Shown: positions 34,227 to 43,707, counted from the first letter of the stretch. The stretch: 64,000 bases of DNA from Dyadobacter crusticola DSM 16708 (GCF_000701505.1 NZ_JNJB01000004.1:62001-126000); one strand, 5' to 3'. Notes: generated from the letters alone by a model not told the origin. Translations and numbers: made by a program.

Positions 34227-35771
34227 TTAGTAACCAGGATTTTGTGTCAAATTCGGGTTAAGGTCAATGTCTGATTGCGGAATGGGGTACCACTCATTCC
34301 GGCCTTTGACGAAGTTGGTGAATTCCGGATCGCGCACAGCAAGTTCCGGGCCGAGCTCGCCCCACCGCTGCAAGTCCGCAAAGCGCCAGCCCTCGCCGGT
34401 CAACTCGGTAATGCGTTCATGTTTGATCTGCGTCAGAAACTGAGCTTGTGTGAGACCAGGTCGGGTAACTGTCAAAGGACGGAGTCCTGCACGTACCCGC
34501 ACCATATCTACAAAGGGGTAAGCCTGTGCTGTTTGCCCGATCCCATTCAATGCCTCAGCGTACATCAGCAGAATATCCGCATAGCGCAGCAGCCGGTGGT
34601 TATTTGGTGAGCGGAAACCTTCTTCGGTCCGACCTGCTTCATTGTCATTCAACTGTTTCCTAAACCAAACCGAGCTGCTTTCACCGCCAGAAGTACCATA
34701 GCGGGAAGCGAATGTTTGCCCGTAAACCATTGTAAATTGTGGTCCGCGTACATCAGTGGAATCAAAAAGCAAAGTCGCCGCCAGTCTCGGGTCACGGGTA
34801 CCAAGAGCCGTATTTTCTTTTTCAAATTCACTGACCAGCCAGCGCCGGGCGCCACCATCGGAGAAACCTACGCCGCGAGGTGCATAGAATTGTGCGATAG
34901 AAGTACCCGTATTATTAATGCGCGTTTCGTCTACGTCATCGTCGGTATTTTCATTGGGGTTAAACCGGAATTGTATCTCAAAAACAGATTCACTGTTGTT
35001 CTCGGTTGAAGCCTTGAAATTGTCCTGGTAATTCGGCACCAAAGTGTATACACCGTTTCCTTCGCCTGTAATAAACCAGGCAAGTGCATTGGCAGCCTCC
35101 TGGTGTTTGTTCTGCTGCAGATAAGTTTTCCCAAGCAGTCCCATTGCCGCGCCCCGGGTTGCCCTTCCAAGATCATCGCCTGTGTAGCGCAAAGGCAATG
35201 CAGGCGCAGCCTCGGTAAGATCACGCTCCACCTGCGCCCAGGCTTCTGCATTGGTTGCATTGGAGGGACGGTCGGTGGGTGTAGAAGGTGTAAGAATAAT
35301 GGGCGGCCGGCCGTAATACAGCGCCAGGTTGAAGTAAAACAAGCCGCGCAGGAATTTTGCCTCACCGATAATGCGGTTTTTCAAAGCTTCGTCCATTTCA
35401 ATACCAGGCACGTAAGCCAGCACCTGATTGGCACGAAAAACGCCGATGAACAAATTTTGCCACGTTCCGGCAGTCAGACCTTCGTTGTAATTGGTCTGGT
35501 TGAAGCTCATGATGTTGTTCAGCGTAATATCGCCGCCCGAGCCGTAACCTTCGTCGGACCGGAGCATTCCGTGGTAGAACAAAAAGCGTGAATACAAGGT
35601 CGCCGAGCGGTGGAAAGTACTGTAAACTGCATTGATCCCCTTGATCGCATCGCCCTCGCTTTTCCAGAAAGATGCGATAGTTGGATTGTTTGGATTGGGT
35701 TCGTCAAAGTCGCGGTTACACGCACTGGCAACAAGCAGAATGAATGAGGTAAGCAAAAATATCTTTTTCAT
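34227..35771 (-). CDS. SusD/RagB family glycan-binding lipoprotein
   Basis: The 514-residue lipoprotein (MKKIFLLTSFILLVASACNR, lipobox VASAC) is a SusD homologue built of TPR-like helices: LRGLFYFNLALYYGRPP, RATRGAAMGLLGKTYLQQNK, NHRLLRYADILLMYAEALN and ITELTGEGWRFADLQRWGEL, ending QNPGY. It caps the SusC transporter on the outer surface and binds the substrate glycan. It lies 31 bp after susC. Confidence 0.95.
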   Translation of the reverse strand: MKKIFLLTSFILLVASACNRDFDEPNPNNPTIASFWKSEGDAIKGINAVYSTFHRSATLYSRFLFYHGMLRSDEGYGSGGDITLNNIMSFNQTNYNEGLTAGTWQNLFIGVFRANQVLAYVPGIEMDEALKNRIIGEAKFLRGLFYFNLALYYGRPPIILTPSTPTDRPSNATNAEAWAQVERDLTEAAPALPLRYTGDDLGRATRGAAMGLLGKTYLQQNKHQEAANALAWFITGEGNGVYTLVPNYQDNFKASTENNSESVFEIQFRFNPNENTDDDVDETRINNTGTSIAQFYAPRGVGFSDGGARRWLVSEFEKENTALGTRDPRLAATLLFDSTDVRGPQFTMVYGQTFASRYGTSGGESSSVWFRKQLNDNEAGRTEEGFRSPNNHRLLRYADILLMYAEALNGIGQTAQAYPFVDMVRVRAGLRPLTVTRPGLTQAQFLTQIKHERITELTGEGWRFADLQRWGELGPELAVRDPEFTNFVKGRNEWYPIPQSDIDLNPNLTQNPGY

Positions 35772-35802
35772 ATCGATGTATTTTGAGATAAAAGGCCGGA
35801 AA

Positions 35803-38800
35803 TCAGAAACCCAGGTTCAGGCCGAAAGAAATGATTCGTGAAGCAGGATAGCCGCCTACATCCACACCCGGTTCAAGGTTGAAGTTGGCGCCCACTACAT
35901 CAGGATCAAGTCCGGTGTATTTGGTGAAAGTCAGCAGGTTTTGCGCACTCACGTACACTCTCGCATTGCTTACACGCAATTTCCCCGTCACACTTTCCGG
36001 GATTGAATAGCCCAGCTCCACATTTCTCAGTCTCAGATAAGAACCATTTTCCAGCCAGCGATCGGTATTAGCGCGCACGTTGGAGACAATCCCGCGATCG
36101 GCAGAAGCAGGGTCGCCTGCTGCGCCTGTGGCGTAGGATACGCCCAGTCTGGGGAAATCGGTATTCGTATTTTCAGGAGTCCAGGGATTGATGCCTCTGC
36201 GGTAGTTGGAGTAGCCCATTCCGTCAATGTCCCTTCTCACATCATTATATATCTTCTGTCCAAAAGCACCGTAAAACTGGATGTTCAGCGACAAGCCCGA
36301 CCAGGTTCCGTTCAGGATCAGCCCGGAAGTAAGCTTCGGCCACGGACTGCCAGCGAATGTCCGGTCACGGTCGTTGATATCGTCGTTGGTACCCTGGTCA
36401 ACCCGGTTCACATAACGGATATCGCCTGGTTTCGCGTAAGCAGCCTGGGCTCCGTGCGCCTGGATTTCCTCGTCGTTCTGAAACAGTCCATCCGTTTGGA
36501 TCAGGTAATATTCACCGATTGAGCGGCCCACCTGCGAGCGCGTGTTACCAGACTGAATGTAGTTCCTGGGCTGTCCCGTTTCCTCATCCACACCGAGATT
36601 GCCGAGTTCGAGCACCTTGTTACGGATAATGCTGAAATTCGGCGCAACACTCCATGTGAATGGGCCCGACGTTTGCCGGTAAGTAAAATCAAACTCGATC
36701 CCTTTGTTTTCAATGGACCCGATGTTCACCAGCGGATCACCCTGCAGGTTGCCAATGTAAAGCGGCAGCGGCAGCGAGAGCAGCACATCCTTCGCTACCG
36801 AGCGGAATGCGTCGACGGTGATCGACAGCTTGTTATTGAACAAAGTGAGGTCTGCACCAATGTTGGTGGTCGCCTTTTGTTCCCATTTGATATCTTCATA
36901 AACCAATCTCGCCTGGGTAGCGCCAGGGAATTCAGTTTGACCAGATCCAAAAACCGCACGAGGCGCCTGGTTCAAAAAGCCCGTAAACTGGTAGTTGCTC
37001 AGGTTAGCAGAGCCAAGTACACCGTAAGAACCCCTCAGTTTTAGTTCATCGATGATATCCGATTTGAAAAACTCCTCATTACTGATCTTCCAGGAAGCCG
37101 CTGCCGAAGGGAAATAGCCGGTGCGGTGAGCTGGCGAGAAGCGAGAGTCTTTGTCAGCCCGGAATGTCAAAGTCAGGTAATATTTTTCGGCATAGTTGTA
37201 GTTCAACCGACCCAGTGCAGAGTTGATCAGTGTTTGCGAGCGTGTTCCGGTAGCCGTCATTCCGCCGCTCGCCGAGTTAATCGTGGTGAAGTATTCACCT
37301 CCATAAAAGCCGAGTTGCAGCCTGCGCCCGCCCACATCGTCGTTGCGGATCGTTTGCTGGGTATAACCCACTACCCCATTCAGGTTGTGTTTGTTGAATG
37401 CAAAATTAAAGTTGAGGGTATGCTCAAAAAGGTAGCTCAGGAACTGCCCCCGAGTTTGTCCGATGCTGCTAAATTCGGGTGACTGGTTCCAGTACCACAA
37501 ACCTTCCCGTCTGAGATCAGTCGTCTTATCAAAGCTTGTTTCCAACCCTGCATTAAAGCGGTAATTCACACCTTTGAAAAGCTGGTAATCGACAAACGCA
37601 TTTCCCAATATCTTGAAGAAATTGGCGGTAGACTGTGTGATATCATTGATCGCTGCCTGGTTTCTTGAAAACGACCGTGCATTGAATGAACCAAAACCCC
37701 AGCCGCCCGGATTGGAAGTACTCATCAGATCAGGGCTTTTCACCGGAATGATCGGCAGGCTTGTCCACATATCGTACCAGGCGTTTCCTTCCGCGAACCC
37801 GCCCTGGAATGGCGCATTGCGTTCCGTGCTTGAAACCATCAGGTTTTCACCAAAAGTAAAATTGTTACGTTTCGCTTCCGTGTTGATCCGCAAAGAGCCG
37901 CGCTTGAAGTCACGCGCTTTGAGTACGCCCTTATCGGAGAAATAGCCGCCCGAGATCAGGTACTTGCTGTCTTTTCCTCCTCCCGACAAGCTCACGTTAT
38001 AATCCTGGATACTGCCCGTCTGCAACAGCTCGTCGGCCCAGTTGGTATTTACACCTCCATTGTAATTTGCAACAGCCGGCTGCAAAGCATAACCTGCCGC
38101 CTGGTAGGCGCGTGTATTGGTTTCCACATATTCCTGTGCATTCATCATATCCCATCTTTTCGGAATCGACGAAACGCCCACGCGTACGGAAGCATCCACT
38201 TTCAATGTGCCTTCTTTTCCCTTTTTGGTGGTGATGATGATTACGCCATTTGCAGCGCGCGACCCGTAGATAGCTGCTGCCGAGGCATCTTTCAGTACCT
38301 GTATCGTTTCCACATCGTTCGGGTTGACGGTTACGTTCGCATCAGCAAACATCCCGTCGATCACATATAATGGGCTTGCATTTCCGAAGAGTGTACTAAG
38401 CCCGCGTATATTGACAACCGCTTCCTGCCCCGGAGCACCGCCGTTCCGCACAGACACGCCAGGCGTCATCCCCTGCAAAGCTTCGGGTACGGAGCGGGCA
38501 ATACGTTTGTTGGTGTTTTGGGCATCGATGATTCCCGTAGCGCCGGTAAGGTCTGTTCTCCTCACTGACTGATAGCCGATTACAACGAATTCTTCGAGGT
38601 TTTGAGCATCCTCGGCCAACTGAATAGTGTAACTGGTTTGCTCAGTTACCGGGACTTCCGAAGTAAGATAACCGATGAATGAAACCCGCAGCGTTTGCCC
38701 CGTTTGGGCACTAATGGAAAACTTACCGTCGGCATCGGTGATGGTGGCAGTGCTGGTTCCTGCGATGAGAACAGTCGCACCGGGAAGCGTCTCGCCGGTG

Positions 38801-38901
38801 GCGGTTTGTACGAGTCCGGAAATTGTCCTGTCCTGAGCGATAACCTGCCCCAGCGATCCAAGAAAGAAGATAACAAGATTAATCAGGGTAAAATAGCGCA
38901 T
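35803..38901 (-). CDS. SusC/RagA TonB-linked outer-membrane transporter
   Basis: The 1032-residue protein has a signal peptide (MRYFTLINLVIFFLGSLGQV, cleaved after IAQ), an N-terminal carboxypeptidase-regulatory-like domain (ISGLVQTATGETLPGATVLI), a TonB box and plug (VIGYQSVRRTDLTGATG, LYVIDGMF, IQVLKDASAAAIYGSRAANG) and a large barrel ending SFGLNLGF. It imports oligosaccharides with the SusD partner. No hybrid two-component or anti-sigma regulator lies next to it, so control is elsewhere. A TGGCATAATTTTTATC element lies 76 bp upstream. Confidence 0.96.
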   Translation of the reverse strand: MRYFTLINLVIFFLGSLGQVIAQDRTISGLVQTATGETLPGATVLIAGTSTATITDADGKFSISAQTGQTLRVSFIGYLTSEVPVTEQTSYTIQLAEDAQNLEEFVVIGYQSVRRTDLTGATGIIDAQNTNKRIARSVPEALQGMTPGVSVRNGGAPGQEAVVNIRGLSTLFGNASPLYVIDGMFADANVTVNPNDVETIQVLKDASAAAIYGSRAANGVIIITTKKGKEGTLKVDASVRVGVSSIPKRWDMMNAQEYVETNTRAYQAAGYALQPAVANYNGGVNTNWADELLQTGSIQDYNVSLSGGGKDSKYLISGGYFSDKGVLKARDFKRGSLRINTEAKRNNFTFGENLMVSSTERNAPFQGGFAEGNAWYDMWTSLPIIPVKSPDLMSTSNPGGWGFGSFNARSFSRNQAAINDITQSTANFFKILGNAFVDYQLFKGVNYRFNAGLETSFDKTTDLRREGLWYWNQSPEFSSIGQTRGQFLSYLFEHTLNFNFAFNKHNLNGVVGYTQQTIRNDDVGGRRLQLGFYGGEYFTTINSASGGMTATGTRSQTLINSALGRLNYNYAEKYYLTLTFRADKDSRFSPAHRTGYFPSAAASWKISNEEFFKSDIIDELKLRGSYGVLGSANLSNYQFTGFLNQAPRAVFGSGQTEFPGATQARLVYEDIKWEQKATTNIGADLTLFNNKLSITVDAFRSVAKDVLLSLPLPLYIGNLQGDPLVNIGSIENKGIEFDFTYRQTSGPFTWSVAPNFSIIRNKVLELGNLGVDEETGQPRNYIQSGNTRSQVGRSIGEYYLIQTDGLFQNDEEIQAHGAQAAYAKPGDIRYVNRVDQGTNDDINDRDRTFAGSPWPKLTSGLILNGTWSGLSLNIQFYGAFGQKIYNDVRRDIDGMGYSNYRRGINPWTPENTNTDFPRLGVSYATGAAGDPASADRGIVSNVRANTDRWLENGSYLRLRNVELGYSIPESVTGKLRVSNARVYVSAQNLLTFTKYTGLDPDVVGANFNLEPGVDVGGYPASRIISFGLNLGF

Positions 38902-38976
38902 AGCTTGTTGATTGTAAACTGGTTTTTACATAAATGAAAGCACGTGGTCGTGACGAAGAATGTAGGTATGCCTATT

Positions 38977-38992
38977 GATAAAAATTATGCCA
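38977..38992 (-). promoter_or_regulatory. TGGCAT-type element before susC
   Basis: Minus-strand TGGCATAATTTTTATC, 76 bases before ATG 38901; its first 14 bases are identical to the element before the SPW gene (40897-40912). Confidence 0.45.
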
Positions 38993-39048
38993 TTGATCCG
39001 AAAAATAATGCAAAACTGTACTAGTAACATCAATCAGCAAGGAGCAAC

Positions 39049-39064
39049 TGGAATGGTATTAGTA
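39049..39064 (+). promoter_or_regulatory. TGGAAT-type element before histidine kinase
   Basis: TGGAATGGTATTAGTA, 38 bases before ATG 39103; GG-N10-GT. Confidence 0.4.
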
Positions 39065-39102
39065 CACGCATTGGTCTGATTGTGAATTATCTCTAAAATT
39101 TT

Positions 39103-40362
39103 ATGGGCAAAAAAAAACCCGATACGGAGGCTCTGATCGACGAGCTGGTAGACTACTTGCGGGCAAAGCTCGAAACGATATTGGCCAACTGGCGACTCGC
39201 ATGTGAGGCTGACCCCACAATGAGCAGTAAAAGCAGCTTTTCCCGGGAAGAATTTAATGATCAGGTGCCGGTGCTGATACAGCTGCTGTTTCTCCGGCTC
39301 AAAAAAGAGGAGGTACCCCTTGATCCAGGCACAGTAGCCAGCGAGCACGGTCTCCACCGCTGGCAGTCAGGTTACTCGCTCGCTGAGCTGATTGCGGAAA
39401 TGGAGCACCTTTTTAAAACGATTTTCGACGAAGTAGAGGCTTTTGAGTTATTGTCCGGGAAAATGGATCCCAAGACGCTGCTTTTTGTACAACAGCAAAT
39501 ATTCAAAGTTTACGGAGAATCCAACAGAGGCAGCTTGATCTACTATCACCAGCTTCTTCAGAACGACGCCGCCGAACGCGCCCGCAGCCTGCAATTTGCA
39601 TTGGACCAGCTGCACCAGCTAGGCGAAAAACGCGGCGAGCACCTCCGGCAAAGCTCCCACGACCTGCGTACCAGTTTCAGCATCATGACAGTAGCCTCCC
39701 AAATGCTCGAATATCCCAAAACCGAAAAAGAGCGCACGGAGCTGATGGATATGCTTAACCGGAACCTGGCATCTATCCGTGAAATGCTGCTGCAGCTGAC
39801 CGATTATGCCAAAATCGAAGCTGGCCAGGACGCGCTGGACATTCAGCAGTTTGACGCGGCAAAGCTGATAAAGGATACATTGGAAACAGCGCAACCGCTT
39901 GCCAAGCACCACAAACTGATTTTACAAGGCGCCGGTCCCGACAAGCTCAAAGTAACGGGCGATCGCGTCAAAGTGCAGCGGATACTTATTAATCTGCTCT
40001 ACAACTCATTGAAATACACCAAAAGTGGTAGTGTATACGTGACCTGGGCACTGGACAATCAGCTGCGATGGAGCCTGAGTATCCAGGATACTGGTCCCGG
40101 GTTTGCCGCCAACAGCCCGGCTGCATTGCTGGCTGAACAGCTCAAACCAAATGTAATTACCAGCGCAAGCCACCAGGAGCCACAATTGATGGAAGAACTT
40201 CCTCCTGGTCAGGCGGAACAGGCACAGAAAAAGGAGAGTGAAGGGCTCGGGTTATTCATTGTCAAAAAACTTTGCGAGCTGATGAAGGCGTCCATGGACA
40301 TTGAGAGCATTCCGGGTAAAGGTACGCTCGTGCGGATACGCTTTATGATGCAACCGGAATGA
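39103..40362 (+). CDS. Soluble sensor histidine kinase with RsbRD-like N-terminus
   Basis: The 419-residue cytoplasmic kinase has a helical N-terminal domain (about 1-160; LIDELVDYLRAKLETILANW) like RsbRD_N sensory bundles. A short coiled segment follows, then HisKA with phospho-acceptor SSHDLRTSFSIM (about 185) and HATPase_c with N-box NLLYNSLKYTKSG, G1 DTGPGFA and G2 GLGLFIVKKL. A Lys/Gln/Glu-rich insert precedes G2 (QAEQAQKKESE). The transmitter closely resembles that of the 1513-residue kinase at 15886. There is no transmembrane segment and no adjacent regulator gene. Confidence 0.88.
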   Translation: MGKKKPDTEALIDELVDYLRAKLETILANWRLACEADPTMSSKSSFSREEFNDQVPVLIQLLFLRLKKEEVPLDPGTVASEHGLHRWQSGYSLAELIAEMEHLFKTIFDEVEAFELLSGKMDPKTLLFVQQQIFKVYGESNRGSLIYYHQLLQNDAAERARSLQFALDQLHQLGEKRGEHLRQSSHDLRTSFSIMTVASQMLEYPKTEKERTELMDMLNRNLASIREMLLQLTDYAKIEAGQDALDIQQFDAAKLIKDTLETAQPLAKHHKLILQGAGPDKLKVTGDRVKVQRILINLLYNSLKYTKSGSVYVTWALDNQLRWSLSIQDTGPGFAANSPAALLAEQLKPNVITSASHQEPQLMEELPPGQAEQAQKKESEGLGLFIVKKLCELMKASMDIESIPGKGTLVRIRFMMQPE

Positions 40363-40380
40363 GACCGCACAAAATATACA

Positions 40381-40411
40381 GCCGGCCAGCCTTTGTGAAG
40401 AGCTGGCCGGC
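40381..40411. terminator. Hairpin after histidine kinase gene
   Basis: GCCGGCCAGC (40381-40390) and GCTGGCCGGC (40402-40411) form a perfect 10-bp stem with an 11-base loop, between convergent genes. No clear U tract. Confidence 0.6.
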
Positions 40412-40555
40412 TCTGTATGCATAATGCCCGTTCAGGATCACTATGTTGTTTTGCTGCTTAGACGCTATCTGGGTCGATAAAACCAGAATTTTCAGTGCTA
40501 ATGAGCGTGGAAGTTTTTCCTTGGGAACGATCGCTACAACTTCCTGGAATACTCC

Positions 40556-40801
40556 CTACTGCTTCGTTTCATCCGACTCTGTGGCCTCCTTGTTTCGTCC
40601 CGGCAGCGACTGCTTTTGCTCGTCAGTCATTTCAATATTCTTCCTGGTATCTACCATTTCTGAGTCTTTCCCTACTACCGACGAATCAATAGTAGCACCG
40701 GTACTTTCCTCGCTGCCGCCAGCGCCGCCCTTCTCTCCTTGTGAACATGCAGCAAGTGCCATCAACATTACCATTCCGAAAGCTTTGATCGTGTTTCTCA
40801 T
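40556..40801 (-). CDS. Small lipoprotein
   Basis: An 81-residue product with signal peptide MRNTIKAFGMVMLMALAACS (lipobox ALAAC), a Gly/Ser-rich tether and a hydrophilic, acidic tail without predicted fold. No family recognised. The TGGAACGGTTTTGATA element 39 bp upstream links it to neighbouring stress-type genes. The ~145 bases between it and the hairpin at 40381 carry nothing recognisable. Confidence 0.7.
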   Translation of the reverse strand: MRNTIKAFGMVMLMALAACSQGEKGGAGGSEESTGATIDSSVVGKDSEMVDTRKNIEMTDEQKQSLPGRNKEATESDETKQ

Positions 40802-40839
40802 CTCAAAAGTGTTTGGTTTTCAATTTGCGCCAGCCGACC

Positions 40840-40855
40840 TATCAAAACCGTTCCA
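40840..40855 (-). promoter_or_regulatory. TGGAAC-type element before small lipoprotein
   Basis: Minus-strand TGGAACGGTTTTGATA, 39 bases before ATG 40801. Confidence 0.5.
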
Positions 40856-40896
40856 GACTGAGGCATCCCGTTTTCCCCGAATTGCCTGCTTCTTTT

Positions 40897-40912
40897 TGGC
40901 ATAATTTTTAAC
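40897..40912 (+). promoter_or_regulatory. TGGCAT-type element before SPW gene
   Basis: TGGCATAATTTTTAAC, 50 bases before ATG 40962. A TTG lies 17 bases before its TAATTTTT part, so an ordinary Bacteroidota promoter reading is also possible. Confidence 0.45.
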
Positions 40913-40961
40913 GGGGCGGAATTCTTGCAAATCATCAACTAACTATTTAACGGGTACCATT

Positions 40962-41351
40962 ATGAAAATCATCAGCACAAAGTTCCACAGCCGACTGGAC
41001 TATCTGACCGGCGCACTGTTTATCGCAATGCCCTGGATAGCCAACTTTGAAGACGTACTGCCCGCTACCTGGACCCTGGTGGCCGTAGGTGCGATGGCGA
41101 TCCTGATGTCGATTTTCACCGACTATGAGGGAGGTATGGTAAGAAGTATCCCAATGTCGGTGCACCTGAATGTGGATATTGTCACAGGTCTGTTCCTGGC
41201 CGCTTCTCCCTGGATATTCGGCTTTGCAGATCAGGTTTACCTGCCACACGTAATACTGGGTCTATTTGAAACTGCGGCTGGCTTGATGACCTCACGTACT
41301 GCCACGGGAGCAGAAGAAAACGCCTTTGAACGCAGCCACAATGTAAATTAA
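40962..41351 (+). CDS. SPW repeat membrane protein
   Basis: A 129-residue protein with four hydrophobic segments. The SPW-family repeat appears twice: FIAMPWIANFED near residue 20 and LAASPWIFGFAD near residue 82. The family is found in bacterial inner membranes and has no known function. It lies 27 bp before the baeRF-like gene on the same strand and may be co-transcribed with it. Confidence 0.82.
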   Translation: MKIISTKFHSRLDYLTGALFIAMPWIANFEDVLPATWTLVAVGAMAILMSIFTDYEGGMVRSIPMSVHLNVDIVTGLFLAASPWIFGFADQVYLPHVILGLFETAAGLMTSRTATGAEENAFERSHNVN

Positions 41352-41378
41352 GTTTTTAGTACAAAATCAGTTTGAATT

Positions 41379-42821
41379 ATGGGAAAAGATCAATCAGGCG
41401 GGTTTCATCCGCCGAAAGGCAAACCGTCAGCGGTTAATAAAGTAGAGGGATTAGGCATACCCAATGCACCGGCAGACAAGCTGGAAGAATTTCTGGAACT
41501 GGACGATCAGTATGTGGAAGATGACCTCACCATTGATCCGTCGATACCGATCCGTCACCCGAACAGAAATACCTCAAAAGGTGAAAATTCCTTCAAAGGC
41601 AAGGAAAACAAGCCCGAAAGTGATAAAACGGAGGACCTTGCTATTGTTGATTCGGTAGACGTGGAGCCGGAAGAATTGCCGCAGGTACTCAGTAAAGAGC
41701 TGTTTATCGAGCTGGCAAACTATACCTCTTCCTGCTGTGCAACTGTATACATCCCTACCCATAAAGCCGGCGTAGCCGTCAATGAGAAAAAGGATGCGAT
41801 CGTATTTAAAAATACATTACAGGATCTTGCTAAAAGGTTTGCAGAAAAAGAGATACCGGTAGCTGCGATCGAGCAAATGCTTTCTCCTGGTTACGAGCTG
41901 CTGAAAGACGACGCTTTCTGGGCAAGTATGGATAACGGACTTGCGGTGTTCATTTCGGAAGGGTATTTCAAATACATTAAAATGCCGGTAGCTCCTGAGA
42001 GCGAGGTGATGTGCGAGAAAACGTTTTACGTTTCTCCCCTGATCCCGATCATGGCTTCAAAGGCATATTTCTATTTGCTGGTGATCAGTAAAGCTAAATG
42101 CAAGCTTTTCAAAGCCGATGCATTCGGCATGCAGTATGTGCCCGTGGAAGATCTGCCGGAGGATATGATGGATGTAAAACGTCTTTCTGAAAAAGACGCG
42201 AGCACTGTGCGGGTAGCAAACAGTTCCGGAGGCGGTGCCAACTTCCACGGAATGGGCGGCGGCAACCCCGATGAAAAAGCGAATATCGCTACCTACTTCG
42301 AATACGTGGACGATATCCTGTACAAGCAGATCCTCAATACCGAGAATGTGCCGCTGCTGCTCGCAGGCGTTGAGTACGAGATCCCCATTTACCGGTCGGT
42401 GTGCGATTACCATAATGTTTGCAGCGAGGCACTCACCGGCAGCCACGAACACGACGAGAAGCAGGCGCTTTATGAAAAAGCCAGGGAGATTATGACGCCG
42501 TATTTCAGACAGCCGCTTGAAAAGGCGCTGACGATCTATGCCAACCAGTCTGCCACCGAGCTTACTTCTTCAAGTGCAAACGATATCATACCCGGCGCGC
42601 ATTACGGAAGGGTTTCGCACATTTTTGTACAAAAAGCGGAGCATATCTGGGGTACTTTCGACGAGGCCAACAACGTGCTGAAATTGCAGGAGGGTGAAGA
42701 CTCAGAAGACCTGCTTGATCTGGCGCTGATCAAAACCATTCAGACGGGTGGCGAAGTGTACGTGCTGGATAAGGAAGAAATGCCCGTAGAAGGTGTTATT
42801 GCCGCTGTTTTCAGGTATTAG
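41379..42821 (+). CDS. baeRF-like protein (bacterial archaeo-eukaryotic release factor family)
   Basis: A 480-residue soluble protein. Residues 1-100 are a charged, disordered region. Residues 105-480 resemble baeRF family proteins: ELANYTSSCCATVYIPTHKA, DNGLAVFISEGYFKYIKMPV, YFYLLVISKAKCKLFKADAF, AHYGRVSHIFVQKAEHIWGT and ALIKTIQTGGEVYVLDKEEM. Such proteins share the fold of eRF1 domains 2 and 3 and are thought to act at ribosomes under stress, without proof. An internal Gly-rich loop (SSGGGANFHGMGGGN) occurs near residue 290. It is followed one base later by the epoxide hydrolase gene. Confidence 0.7.
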   Translation: MGKDQSGGFHPPKGKPSAVNKVEGLGIPNAPADKLEEFLELDDQYVEDDLTIDPSIPIRHPNRNTSKGENSFKGKENKPESDKTEDLAIVDSVDVEPEELPQVLSKELFIELANYTSSCCATVYIPTHKAGVAVNEKKDAIVFKNTLQDLAKRFAEKEIPVAAIEQMLSPGYELLKDDAFWASMDNGLAVFISEGYFKYIKMPVAPESEVMCEKTFYVSPLIPIMASKAYFYLLVISKAKCKLFKADAFGMQYVPVEDLPEDMMDVKRLSEKDASTVRVANSSGGGANFHGMGGGNPDEKANIATYFEYVDDILYKQILNTENVPLLLAGVEYEIPIYRSVCDYHNVCSEALTGSHEHDEKQALYEKAREIMTPYFRQPLEKALTIYANQSATELTSSSANDIIPGAHYGRVSHIFVQKAEHIWGTFDEANNVLKLQEGEDSEDLLDLALIKTIQTGGEVYVLDKEEMPVEGVIAAVFRY

Positions 42822-42822
42822 G

Positions 42823-43692
42823 ATGCAGGGAACGGCACAGGTAAAGTTCAGGTATGAGTACCATTATGTCAACGGACTGATGCTGCACGTGGGACATATG
42901 GGCCCTGCCTCCGGCGAGATAATCATGTTTTTGCATGGTTTTCCCGAGTTCAGCGAAAGCTGGCAGAAACAGGCGGAGTTTTTTGCAATGAATGGCTACC
43001 ACGTTATAGTTCCCGATCAGCGGGGCTACAATCTGAGTAAAAAGCCAATTGCGATAAAAGATTACGCGTTGAATAACCTGGTTGCCGATATCGCTGCATT
43101 GATTACCTCCATCTCCACGTGCCCGGTTACAGTCGCCGGGCACGATTGGGGCGGAGGCGTAGCGTGGACGCTCGCGCAGCAACATCCCGAACTGCTGAAA
43201 AAGCTCATTATCCTCAATATGCCCCACCCTGGGGTAATGCAGGAAAACCTGCTCAGAAATCCCAAGCAAATGCTGAAAAGCTGGTACGTGGCATTCTTCC
43301 AGCTTCCTTTTCTACCAGAACAGCTTTGCAGTGCATTCAATTACAAATGGCTGGCGGCCAGCATGCGCAAAACAGCGCGGCCGGGTACGTTTTCAAGAAG
43401 CGATATTGCAGCTTGCAAACGCGCGTGGCGGCAACCGAATGCACTTACTTCGATGATCAACTGGTACCGTGCTTTTGCCCAAAGCCCGCCGGATCTGAGT
43501 GGGAACATTGAAGTACCCGCATTGATCCTCTGGGGAACAAAAGATCTTTTTTTATCTAAAAAAATGGCTGAACAAAGTGTCGGCAGATGCACCCACGGGC
43601 AACTGATCCTGCTCGAAAATGCTACACACTGGCTTCATCACGAAGAGCCCGAGCTCGTCAACGAATACATTTTCGCATTCCTGAAACAGTGA
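42823..43692 (+). CDS. Alpha/beta hydrolase, epoxide hydrolase type
   Basis: The 289-residue enzyme from ATG 42823 has oxyanion motif HGFPEFSESW (38-47), nucleophile Asp108 in AGHDWGG, acid in WGTKDLFL and catalytic His in HWLHHEEPE. Tyr residues in the cap (SWYVAFFQLP, NWYRAFAQ) match the epoxide-activating tyrosines. Asp as nucleophile distinguishes epoxide hydrolases and haloalkane dehalogenases from esterases; HGFP favours epoxide hydrolase. An in-frame ATG at 42793 overlaps the upstream gene. Expected role: hydrolysis of a reactive epoxide in the cytoplasm. Confidence 0.84.
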   Translation: MQGTAQVKFRYEYHYVNGLMLHVGHMGPASGEIIMFLHGFPEFSESWQKQAEFFAMNGYHVIVPDQRGYNLSKKPIAIKDYALNNLVADIAALITSISTCPVTVAGHDWGGGVAWTLAQQHPELLKKLIILNMPHPGVMQENLLRNPKQMLKSWYVAFFQLPFLPEQLCSAFNYKWLAASMRKTARPGTFSRSDIAACKRAWRQPNALTSMINWYRAFAQSPPDLSGNIEVPALILWGTKDLFLSKKMAEQSVGRCTHGQLILLENATHWLHHEEPELVNEYIFAFLKQ

Positions 43693-43707
43693 CTTTTCCT
43701 TATTACG

